Shown piece by piece: positions 1 through 6,841 of a stretch of 64,000 nt of DNA (position 1 is its first letter; each line of letters opens with the position of its first letter). The notes under the pieces were generated by a model. The model did not search any database. It saw only the letters and a program-made list of their open reading frames with translations, and was not told the origin of the DNA. Position numbers and translations under genes: made by a program. Source of the DNA: Paradevosia sp036499825 (lineage in GTDB: Bacteria > Pseudomonadota > Alphaproteobacteria > Rhizobiales > Devosiaceae); NCBI GenBank assembly GCA_036499825.1, contig DASYCZ010000012.1:1-64000 (forward strand), read 5' to 3'.

Positions 1-1978
1 CGGCAAGCCTTCGTCAGCCCACGATTCCGACCGGAACGGAATTCTGGATATTGCCATCGGCGCGCTGGTGCATCTGAGCTTTGCCGCGCAGACAGCCTTT
101 CGCCGGGCACTGACCACCGCGAAGAACAACGCCGCCGCCCGCCGCGAGGCTGACGCCGCCGAGTGGCGCGATGGTGCGCAGGAGCCGACCACGACCGCGC
201 CCCGCATTCCCGGCGTCGCCGTGCTGCCCGATGAACGCCGCGAGCCCGGCGCCTATGACCGGCGTGAGCCTGGCCTCACGGTCGAGCGCCGCATCTTCAC
301 CCCGGCCGAGCCGGAAGTGAACGAGGACGATTTCTATCCGCCCGAGGCCGAGGACGACGACGTGCCGATGGCGCCCGTTGCCCCGGCGCGTGCACCGCGG
401 GTTGTGGCGCCGCCGCGCCGTCCCGTCGCCGGCAATCGCGCGGCCCGCGAGGCGCAGCCCTCGCTGCTCGACGACAATAACGGCTTTGAACTGCCCGAAC
501 TCAGCCTCCTCGCTGAAGCCAAGCATCGCGGCCTGATGGACGAGCACCGGCCGGAACGGCTCGAGGCCATGGCCCGCCGGCTCGAGGGCGTGCTGGAAGA
601 TTTTGGCGTCAAGGGCGACATCATCAATGTCCGCCCCGGCCCGGTGGTGACGCTTTACGAGCTGGAGCCGGCCCCCGGCATCAAGTCGAGCCGCGTCATT
701 TCGCTGGCCGATGACATCGCCCGCTCGATGAGCGCCATTTCGGCCCGCGTCGCCGTGGTGCCGGGCCGCAATGCCATCGGCATCGAGTTGCCCAACGAGA
801 ATCGCGAAACCGTTTATCTGCGCGAAATGCTGGCCTCGACCGATTTCGAGAAGATGAAGGGCAAGCTGCCCATCTGCCTGGGCAAGACCATCGGCGGCGA
901 GCCCATTATCGCCGATCTCGCCAAGATGCCCCATTTGCTCATCGCCGGCACCACCGGCTCGGGCAAGTCCGTGGGCATCAACACCATGATCCTGTCGCTG
1001 CTCTACCAGATGACGCCCGAGCAGTGCCGGCTGATCATGATCGATCCGAAAATGCTCGAACTCTCCATCTATGACGGCATTCCGCATCTGCTGACCCCCG
1101 TCGTCACCGACCCCTCCAAGGCGGTCGTGGCGCTCAAATGGGCGGTGCGGGAGATGGAAGACCGCTATCGCAAGATGAGCAAGATCGGCGTCCGCAATAT
1201 CGATGGCTTCAACCAGCGCGTCGGCGAAGCCCGCGCCCGCGGCGACGTCATCACCCGCACGGTGCAGACGGGCTTTGACCGCGAAACCGGCGAAGCGATC
1301 TTTGAAAGCGAAGCGTTCGACCTGCAGCCGCTGCCCTATATCGTCGTCATCGTCGACGAAATGGCCGACCTGATGATGGTCGCCGGCAAGGACATCGAAG
1401 GCTCGGTGCAGCGCCTCGCCCAGATGGCGCGCGCCGCCGGCATCCACGTCATCACCGCCACCCAGCGTCCGTCCGTCGACGTCATCACCGGCACCATCAA
1501 GGCCAACTTCCCGACCCGCATCTCCTTCATGGTGACGTCCAAGATCGACAGCCGCACCATTCTGGGCGAACAGGGCGCCGAAACCCTGCTTGGCAATGGC
1601 GACATGCTCTATATGGCGGGCGGCGGCCGCATCAAGCGCCTGCACGGCCCGTTCGTTTCCGACAGCGAAGTGGAATCGATCGTCAACCACCTCAAGAGCC
1701 AGGGCTCGCCCGACTATCTCGAGGCCATCGTCGCCGAGGAAGACGAGGACGACGTGCCGGCGGGCGACGATGATTTCGGCGGCTCGGGCGACGAGCTCTA
1801 CGACAAGGCCGTCAACATCGTGCTGCAGGACAAGAAGGCCTCCACCTCTTATATCCAGCGGCGCCTCGCCATCGGCTACAACAAGGCCGCCACGCTCATC
1901 GAGCGCATGGAAAAGGAAGGCGTCATCAGCCAGGCCAACCATGCGGGCAAGCGCGAGATCCTGGTCGGCGGCGACTGA
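1..1978 (+). CDS. ftsK: DNA translocase FtsK, 3' part (5' end outside window)
   Basis: Septal ATP-driven DNA pump that clears and resolves chromosome termini during division. The frame is open from base 2, so the gene is cut by the window edge and the N-terminal membrane segments are not visible. What remains is an acidic and Pro/Arg-rich linker, the alpha domain, a motor domain with Walker A GTTGSGKS near 948-971 and Walker B VIVDEMAD near 1345-1370, and a C-terminal gamma winged helix (from about 1797; LYDKAV, GYNKAATLIERMEKEG) that reads KOPS sequences. Acidic runs precede the gamma domain. lolA and xthA follow after a two-gene insertion. Identity is secure. Confidence 0.96.
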   Translation, partial: GKPSSAHDSDRNGILDIAIGALVHLSFAAQTAFRRALTTAKNNAAARREADAAEWRDGAQEPTTTAPRIPGVAVLPDERREPGAYDRREPGLTVERRIFTPAEPEVNEDDFYPPEAEDDDVPMAPVAPARAPRVVAPPRRPVAGNRAAREAQPSLLDDNNGFELPELSLLAEAKHRGLMDEHRPERLEAMARRLEGVLEDFGVKGDIINVRPGPVVTLYELEPAPGIKSSRVISLADDIARSMSAISARVAVVPGRNAIGIELPNENRETVYLREMLASTDFEKMKGKLPICLGKTIGGEPIIADLAKMPHLLIAGTTGSGKSVGINTMILSLLYQMTPEQCRLIMIDPKMLELSIYDGIPHLLTPVVTDPSKAVVALKWAVREMEDRYRKMSKIGVRNIDGFNQRVGEARARGDVITRTVQTGFDRETGEAIFESEAFDLQPLPYIVVIVDEMADLMMVAGKDIEGSVQRLAQMARAAGIHVITATQRPSVDVITGTIKANFPTRISFMVTSKIDSRTILGEQGAETLLGNGDMLYMAGGGRIKRLHGPFVSDSEVESIVNHLKSQGSPDYLEAIVAEEDEDDVPAGDDDFGGSGDELYDKAVNIVLQDKKASTSYIQRRLAIGYNKAATLIERMEKEGVISQANHAGKREILVGGD

Positions 1979-2000
1979 CCACCGGCGGGCAGAAGCCAGA

Positions 2001-2041
2001 ATATACAAGGTTTGACTTATATAAGCCTATCCTTGTATATT
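2001..2041 (+). promoter_or_regulatory. Promoter with nested palindromic operator for the SRPBCC-arsR pair
   Basis: Bases 2001-2010 (ATATACAAGG) and 2031-2040 (CCTTGTATAT) form a perfect inverted repeat. The 10-base palindrome CTTATATAAG at 2016-2025 has the same centre, 2020.5. A -35-like TTGACT (2012-2017) and a -10-like TATATT (2036-2041), 18 bases apart, lie inside the structure, so a dimer bound here would block RNA polymerase. ArsR-family repressors bind such AT-rich palindromes, and the arsR gene is the second gene downstream. Autorepression is inference. Confidence 0.7.
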
Positions 2042-2069
2042 GCCTTCGTTCCCGTACGGAGGCCCTGCC

Positions 2070-2708
2070 ATGTCGAGAGATCCCGTTGCCGCCATCGGCG
2101 CCACCACCCGCAGCGTCGAAAAGCGCATACATGATGGTGTCGCGGTGCATGCCGTCATCGCTGGCCGCACCTATCCGACCGATGCGGCAGACCTCTGGGA
2201 CGCCATCACCAATGCGGAGCGCATTCCGCGCTGGTTCCTCCCGGTTTCCGGCGAACTTCGCCTTGGCGGCCGTTACCAGTTCGAGGGCAATGCGGGCGGT
2301 ACGGTGACTGCGTGCGAGCCGCCCCGGCGCCTCGCCGCCACCTGGGAATTCGCCGGCCAGGTCAGCTGGGTGACCGTCACCCTTTCCGCCGATGGCGCCG
2401 CCACGCAACTGACGCTCGAACACCTCGTGCCCGACGATGACCACTGGCGCCGGTTCGGCCCGGGCGCCGTCGGGCTCGGCTGGGATTCGGGCTTCATGGG
2501 GTTGGGCAACTATCTCGCCGGCGGCATCGGCGTTACCCCCGCAACGGCTGCCGCCTGGCTGGCGACGCCGGCGGCCACCGCCTTCTTCCGCAACAGTTGC
2601 GTGGGCTGGCTCGCCGCCGACCTTGCGGGGGGCGAGGCCGCAGTGCCGGCGCGCCAACGGGCCGACCAGACCCTTGCCGCCTATACGGGCGGCACGGCGC
2701 ATCTTTAG
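2070..2708 (+). CDS. SRPBCC (AHSA1-like) family protein
   Basis: 212-residue protein of the START/Bet v1-like AHSA1 fold. Such proteins bind hydrophobic ligands in a cavity, and many are encoded next to an ArsR regulator. Seen here: the typical opening strand with DLWDAITNAERIPRWF near residues 45-60, the G-G-RYQFEG motif, TACEPPRRLAATWEF, and a C-terminal helix. The ATG at 2070 has GGAGG at 2058-2062; a TTG start 30 bases upstream lies inside the operator and is rejected. arsR starts three bases after the stop, so the two are cotranscribed. The ligand is unknown. Confidence 0.85.
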   Translation: MSRDPVAAIGATTRSVEKRIHDGVAVHAVIAGRTYPTDAADLWDAITNAERIPRWFLPVSGELRLGGRYQFEGNAGGTVTACEPPRRLAATWEFAGQVSWVTVTLSADGAATQLTLEHLVPDDDHWRRFGPGAVGLGWDSGFMGLGNYLAGGIGVTPATAAAWLATPAATAFFRNSCVGWLAADLAGGEAAVPARQRADQTLAAYTGGTAHL

Positions 2709-2711
2709 GCC

Positions 2712-3050
2712 ATGCACGCCTTCGACGTTCTCGGCGATCCCGTCCGCCGCCGTATCCTGGAACTTCTGGCCGGCGATGAGCTGGCCTCGGGCAAGATCGT
2801 CGAAACGATCCAGGCCGAATTCGGCATCACCCAGGCCGCCGTCTCCCAGCATCTCAAGGTCTTGCGGGACAGCGGCTTCGCAACGGTGCGGGGCGATGGC
2901 CAGCGCCGGCTTTATTCCCTCGATCCGGCCCCGCTGGCCGCGATCGATACCTGGCTGCAGCCGTTCCGCAACTTCTGGACGCACCGGCTCGAAGCCCTTG
3001 CCACCGAGGTGGCCCGCGGCAAAAAAACCAGCAGGAACAAGGATTCATGA
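2712..3050 (+). CDS. ArsR/SmtB-family winged-helix regulator
   Basis: 112-residue winged-helix repressor. Seen: FDVLGDPVRRRILELLA at the N terminus, the recognition helix in ITQAAVSQHLKVLRDSGF (about residues 39-56), and the wing VRGDGQRRLYSL. It has no Cys-rich metal site, so it belongs to the non-metal ArsR group usually paired with SRPBCC proteins. It lies three bases after the SRPBCC gene and shares its promoter. The likely target is the nested palindrome at 2001-2041. The inducer is unknown. Confidence 0.88.
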   Translation: MHAFDVLGDPVRRRILELLAGDELASGKIVETIQAEFGITQAAVSQHLKVLRDSGFATVRGDGQRRLYSLDPAPLAAIDTWLQPFRNFWTHRLEALATEVARGKKTSRNKDS

Positions 3051-3131
3051 TCGCGGCGTGAACGGAACCTTCCCGCTGTTGCCGCAATTGCTTTCTAGGT
3101 TAGTTTATCTCCCAGACAGCCAAGGGACCAC

Positions 3132-3773
3132 ATGTCCATGATTCGCCGCGACGTCCTGTTGCTCGGTACGGCCTTTGCGGCCGCCATCGCCCTCCCCACC
3201 ATGCCAGCACTGGCGCTCGACCGGCAATTGACCGCTGACGAGACCAAGCTCATCAACGACATCAGCGCCCACAATACCGCCATCCGCACCATGGCGGGGC
3301 GGTTCCTGCAGATCGACAGCGCCGGCGGCCGCATCGAGGGCACCTTCTACCTGCAGCGCCCCGACAAGGTCCGCTTCCGCTACAATCCACCCAGCCGCCA
3401 GGAAATCATTTCCGTCGGCCGCGGCTTTTACGTCGTCGACCGCAAGGAGCAGACCCAATACGCCTATCCGCAGGACCGCATTCCGCTGCGCAATTTTTTG
3501 GGCGACAAGATCGACCTGTTGACCTCCAACATCGTCGATGTCGCCACCTCCGACGGCTATATGACGGTGACGGTTTCGGACGATACCCCCATCGGCACCG
3601 TGCAGGTCGGGCTGACCTTTGGCACCGACAGCCTCGATCTCAAGCAGTGGAACCTGGTCGAGCCCAGCGGCGAACAGCTGACCTTCTCGCTCTATGATAT
3701 CGAAAAGGACGTGGATATCCCCAAATCCTTCTTCTATATCGATCCCACCTACAAGGCGCTGGAACCCAAGTAA
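3132..3773 (+). CDS. lolA: Outer-membrane lipoprotein carrier protein LolA
   Basis: Periplasmic chaperone that takes lipoproteins from the LolCDE complex to the outer membrane. 213 residues. The N terminus has a signal peptide (MIRRDVLLLGTAFAAAIALP, cleavage probably after PALA). The body shows the LolA pattern: GRFLQIDSAGG, GTFYLQRPDKVRFRYNPP, GRGFYVVDRKEQTQY, and a C-terminal TFSLYDIEKDVDIPKSFF. The position between ftsK and xthA matches rhizobial chromosomes. The ATG at 3132 could also be the one at 3138. No LolB is encoded here, as is usual in alphaproteobacteria. Confidence 0.88.
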   Translation: MSMIRRDVLLLGTAFAAAIALPTMPALALDRQLTADETKLINDISAHNTAIRTMAGRFLQIDSAGGRIEGTFYLQRPDKVRFRYNPPSRQEIISVGRGFYVVDRKEQTQYAYPQDRIPLRNFLGDKIDLLTSNIVDVATSDGYMTVTVSDDTPIGTVQVGLTFGTDSLDLKQWNLVEPSGEQLTFSLYDIEKDVDIPKSFFYIDPTYKALEPK

Positions 3774-3804
3774 CAGCGCCCCTCTCGCGCTGGAAACTCC
3801 CGCC

Positions 3805-4611
3805 ATGTCCGTGACTGTCGCCACCTGGAACATCAATTCGGTGCGTCTGCGCCTGCCGATCGTGCTCGATCTGCTCAGCCAGTATGGCCCGGACGTACTG
3901 ATGCTGCAGGAGATCAAGTGCACCAATGACCAGTTTCCCGCCAAGGCCTTCGCCGAAGCCGGTTATCCCTACCAGGCCGTGCACGGCCAGAAGGGCTATC
4001 ACGGCGTCGCCACCGTCTCGAAATTCCCGCTGACCGATATTTCCAGCCGGGTTTTCTGCGATATCCCCGAAAGCCGGCACGTCTCGGCCCTGCTGGATTT
4101 CGGCCAGGGGCCGGTAACCTTCCATAATTTCTACATTCCGGCCGGCGGCGACGAGCCCGATCCCCTCATCAACCCCAAGTTCAAGCACAAGCTGGGCTTT
4201 CTGGATGAGCTCAAGACCTGGTTCGCCGAGCCCTCTTTTGCGCGCGGCCATCTCATCGCCGGGGATTTCAACGTCGCCCCGCATGAGAACGACGTCTGGA
4301 GCCACAAGCAGCTGTTGAAGATCGTGAGCCATACGCCGGCCGAAACCGAGCGCCTCGACGCGCTCCTCGCCGGTGGCCATGGCTGGGTCGATCTGGTGCG
4401 CAAGCACGTGCCCTATGACCAGAAGCTCTATTCCTGGTGGAGTTATCGGGCCCAGGACTGGCAGGCTTCCGACCGCGGCCGGCGTCTCGACCATATCTGG
4501 TCCACCGCCGATATCGCCGCGCATTCGACCGGCGCCGAAATCCTGCGCCCGGCGCGCGGCTGGAGCGACAAGCCGTCCGACCACGTCCCCGTGATGGTGC
4601 GCTTCAGCTAG
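3805..4611 (+). CDS. xthA: Exodeoxyribonuclease III / AP endonuclease
   Basis: 268 residues, the same length as E. coli ExoIII. Cleaves DNA 5' of abasic sites and removes 3' blocks during base-excision repair. The EEP-fold catalytic residues are visible: ATWNINSVR (Asn9), LQEIKC (Glu37), the GDFNVAP segment, LDHIW and the terminal SDHVPV (catalytic His). The ATG at 3805 opens exactly at the conserved MSVTVATWN. Its stop overlaps the stop of the convergent cNMP-binding gene in the shared CTAG at 4608-4611. Confidence 0.95.
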   Translation: MSVTVATWNINSVRLRLPIVLDLLSQYGPDVLMLQEIKCTNDQFPAKAFAEAGYPYQAVHGQKGYHGVATVSKFPLTDISSRVFCDIPESRHVSALLDFGQGPVTFHNFYIPAGGDEPDPLINPKFKHKLGFLDELKTWFAEPSFARGHLIAGDFNVAPHENDVWSHKQLLKIVSHTPAETERLDALLAGGHGWVDLVRKHVPYDQKLYSWWSYRAQDWQASDRGRRLDHIWSTADIAAHSTGAEILRPARGWSDKPSDHVPVMVRFS

Positions 4612-5072
4612 ATCTCGTCCTTGTTCATCCGGCCGTGCAGCGGCGTGATGGCGCCGAGATAGGCGCTCAGCTCCATGCGGATGTGATCCGCCGCCCGCTC
4701 GGCGAGGTCGGGATATTGCTTGGCAAGCTTGAGGAACGCCTGACGCGGCACGAACAGCGTTTCGACCGGCGTCAGCGCCGTCACCGTCACCGGCCGGGGC
4801 TTGGACAGGACCAGCGCCATGGCGCCGATCAGCGCCCCCTCCATGGTGATGTCCTTGGGCTTGCCGGCGCCTTCGCCCTGCGGGGCGATGCGGATGCGGC
4901 CCGAGATCAGCACATGGGCGCCCTGCGGCACCTCGCCTTCGGCGAACAGCGCCCCGCCCGCCGTAAAGCTTTGCCTCTCGCTGGCGAAAGCCAGGAGCCG
5001 CCTTTGCTCATCGTTGCAGATGGCGAAGAAATCGGCATGCGCCAGGATCGTCGCCGCGTCGTCCAGTTGCAT
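4608..5072 (-). CDS. Small cyclic nucleotide-binding domain protein
   Basis: About 154 residues forming a single cNMP-binding jelly roll: ILAHADFFAICNDEQRRLL, EGEVPQGAHVLISGRIRI, and a phosphate-binding region in which the usual Arg/Ser signature is only partly kept. There is no DNA-binding helix-turn-helix, so it is not a full Crp/Fnr regulator; it may sense a nucleotide or act through a partner. The start at 5072 (MQLDDAAT) opens at the conserved helix. An in-frame ATG at 5150 would add an unconserved tail. It sits just downstream of the response regulator and may be cotranscribed with it. Confidence 0.75.
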   Translation of the reverse strand: MQLDDAATILAHADFFAICNDEQRRLLAFASERQSFTAGGALFAEGEVPQGAHVLISGRIRIAPQGEGAGKPKDITMEGALIGAMALVLSKPRPVTVTALTPVETLFVPRQAFLKLAKQYPDLAERAADHIRMELSAYLGAITPLHGRMNKDEI

Positions 5073-5208
5073 GCTGCCCCAATATCCCCGCCGGAGCGCA
5101 ACCGGCATCCGGCTGCAATTCGCCCCAGACGCAGTTATAGGAGCGCGCAAGCCGTTGGGGAACCGGTTTCGGCTCGTTTCCCAACGCTAGCGCCCCCGGC
5201 AGCGTGCC

Positions 5209-5892
5209 TCAGGGCACCAGCCGGTAGCCGCCTTCTTCGGTGACCAATAGCCGCGCATTGGAAGGGTCCCGCTCGATCTTCTGGCGCAGGCGGTAGATAT
5301 GGGTTTCGAGCGTATGGGTAGTGACGCGGTTGTTGTAGCCCCACACTTCCTTCAGCAGCACATCGCGCGTGATGGTCTTGGGACCCTGGCGATAGAGATA
5401 TTTGAGGATCGAGGTTTCCTTGTCGGTCAGCCGCACCTTGCCGCCATCCGTGCCCTCGAGCAGCTTGGCGGCCGGCTGGAAGCTGTACTGGCCGATGGTG
5501 AAGACCACGTCCTCGCTCTGGTCGTGCTGGCGCAGCGCCGCGCGCACGCGGGCCAGCAGCACCGAAAACCGGAACGGCTTGGTCACATAGTCATTGGCGC
5601 CCGATTCCAGCCCGAGGATCTCGTCGGCGTCGCTGTCATGCCCGGTGAGCATGAGGATGGGGCTCTTGAAGCCTTCGCGCCTCAGGATTTTCACCGCCTC
5701 GCGGCCGTCCATGTCGGGCAGCCCCACGTCCAGGACCATCAGGTCGACATGGCTTTCCCGCACGGCCTTCAGGGCATCGTTGGCCGATCCGGCCTCGGCG
5801 ATGTCGAATTCCCGATACTGGGTCAGTTGTTCGACCAGGGTCTTGCGCAGGTCGGAATCGTCGTCGACGATCAGCAGTCGGCGCTTGTTCAT
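5209..5892 (-). CDS. OmpR/PhoB-type response regulator, orphan
   Basis: 227 residues. The receiver domain (1-120) has the acidic pocket DDD at 10-12, phospho-acceptor Asp55 in VLDVGLPDMDG, TGH (switch Thr) and the Lys in VTKPF. The C-terminal winged helix has the OmpR signature (LTDKETSILKYL, DVLLKEVWGYN, THTLETHIYRLRQKIE). No histidine kinase gene is adjacent. The ATG at 5892 has GAGGAA nine bases upstream; in-frame starts further out lack one. The gene set xthA-cNMP-regulator-yggS-leuS recurs in rhizobial genomes, as I recall. Its regulon is not identifiable from the sequence. Confidence 0.9.
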   Translation of the reverse strand: MNKRRLLIVDDDSDLRKTLVEQLTQYREFDIAEAGSANDALKAVRESHVDLMVLDVGLPDMDGREAVKILRREGFKSPILMLTGHDSDADEILGLESGANDYVTKPFRFSVLLARVRAALRQHDQSEDVVFTIGQYSFQPAAKLLEGTDGGKVRLTDKETSILKYLYRQGPKTITRDVLLKEVWGYNNRVTTHTLETHIYRLRQKIERDPSNARLLVTEEGGYRLVP

Positions 5893-6030
5893 TGCATAAT
5901 TCCTCACGGACATGCCCCCCATCATGCACATTAGGCATGGAACGGAGGGCTTCCAATCACATCGGCGTTACGGTCGCAGCAACGGCTGCTGCGTCGAAAA
6001 AGTTGCAGCAAGCCGCTGCACCGGCTGGCT

Positions 6031-6708
6031 TTAATGGCGGGCGCCGAAAAGAGCGGACCCAACCCTTACATGGGTGGCCCCCATGCCGATGGCAATCTCG
6101 AAGTCGCCGCTCATGCCCATGGACAGCAAAGGCAGCGCCGCAGCCCGCCCCAGCATCGCCAGTTGGGCGAAATACGGCCCCGGCGGCTCGCCATCGGGCG
6201 GAATGCACATCAGGCCGCAGATATCGAGCCCGTGTGTGTCCCGGCAGCGCGCCGCGAAGGCCAGGGCTTCATCGACCGCAATCCCGGATTTTTGCGCTTC
6301 CCCGCCGATATTGACCTGGACGAAGCAGGGCAGCCGCTTGCCCTGGCGCTCCATTTCGGCGCGCAGCGCCACCGCCAGCCGCTCGCGGTCGAGTGTTTCG
6401 ATGACATCGAACAGCGCTACGGCTTCCCGCACCTTGTTGGTCTGCAACGGCCCGATGAGGTGCAGCTCCGTATCGGGGTATCGGGCTTGCAGCGCCGGCC
6501 ACTTGTCCATGGCTTCCTGCACCCGGTTCTCGCCGAACCGGCGCTGCCCGGCCATGAGGAACGGCGCGATCGCCTCGGCCGGCACGGTCTTGGAAACCGC
6601 CACCAGGCGCACTATCTCCGGAGGCGCCCCGAAGCGGGCCTCTGCCGCGGTGATTCGGGCCGTAATGGCGGCAAGACGTTCGGCGGCGGAAGTCTCTGGG
6701 AACTCCAT
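6031..6708 (-). CDS. yggS: YggS-family pyridoxal-phosphate homeostasis protein
   Basis: 225-residue PLP-binding TIM-barrel protein (COG0325, PLPBP). It has no known catalytic reaction and helps balance vitamin B6 and amino acid pools. Visible: the PLP lysine in LVAVSKTVP (Lys40), GENRVQEA, HLIGPLQTNKV, VQVNIGGEAQKSG, GLMCIPP, and the phosphate-binding SMGMSGDFEIAIGMGATHVRVGSALFG. The start at 6708 has AGGAAG just upstream; the in-frame ATG at 6780 would overlap the direct repeat zone and is less likely. Divergent from leuS. Confidence 0.93.
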   Translation of the reverse strand: MEFPETSAAERLAAITARITAAEARFGAPPEIVRLVAVSKTVPAEAIAPFLMAGQRRFGENRVQEAMDKWPALQARYPDTELHLIGPLQTNKVREAVALFDVIETLDRERLAVALRAEMERQGKRLPCFVQVNIGGEAQKSGIAVDEALAFAARCRDTHGLDICGLMCIPPDGEPPGPYFAQLAMLGRAAALPLLSMGMSGDFEIAIGMGATHVRVGSALFGARH

Positions 6709-6785
6709 CAGCGTCTTCCTGTTGACCCGGCACAGCTTTTCTGGTGATGGTCCGGTAGCCAAAATCCCCCCATAACGCAACAGGT

Positions 6786-6825
6786 GAGCAGTTATCTGCG
6801 CCTTAGAGCAGTAATCTGCGCCTTA
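6786..6825. repeat. 20-base tandem direct repeat between yggS and leuS
   Basis: Two head-to-tail 20-base copies (6786-6805 and 6806-6825) differ at one base (position 8, T versus A). They occupy the divergent promoter interval immediately upstream of the leuS GTG start. Each copy contains AATCTGCGCC or TATCTGCGCC. They may be a paired regulator site or a recent slippage duplication; no family is recognisable. Confidence 0.75.
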
Positions 6826-6841
6826 TAGGACTGATCCGACA

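Noticed and set aside
14..2008. Long minus-strand reading frame opposite ftsK
   Set aside because: It is the antisense shadow of ftsK, has no family features, and covers the conserved motor domain.
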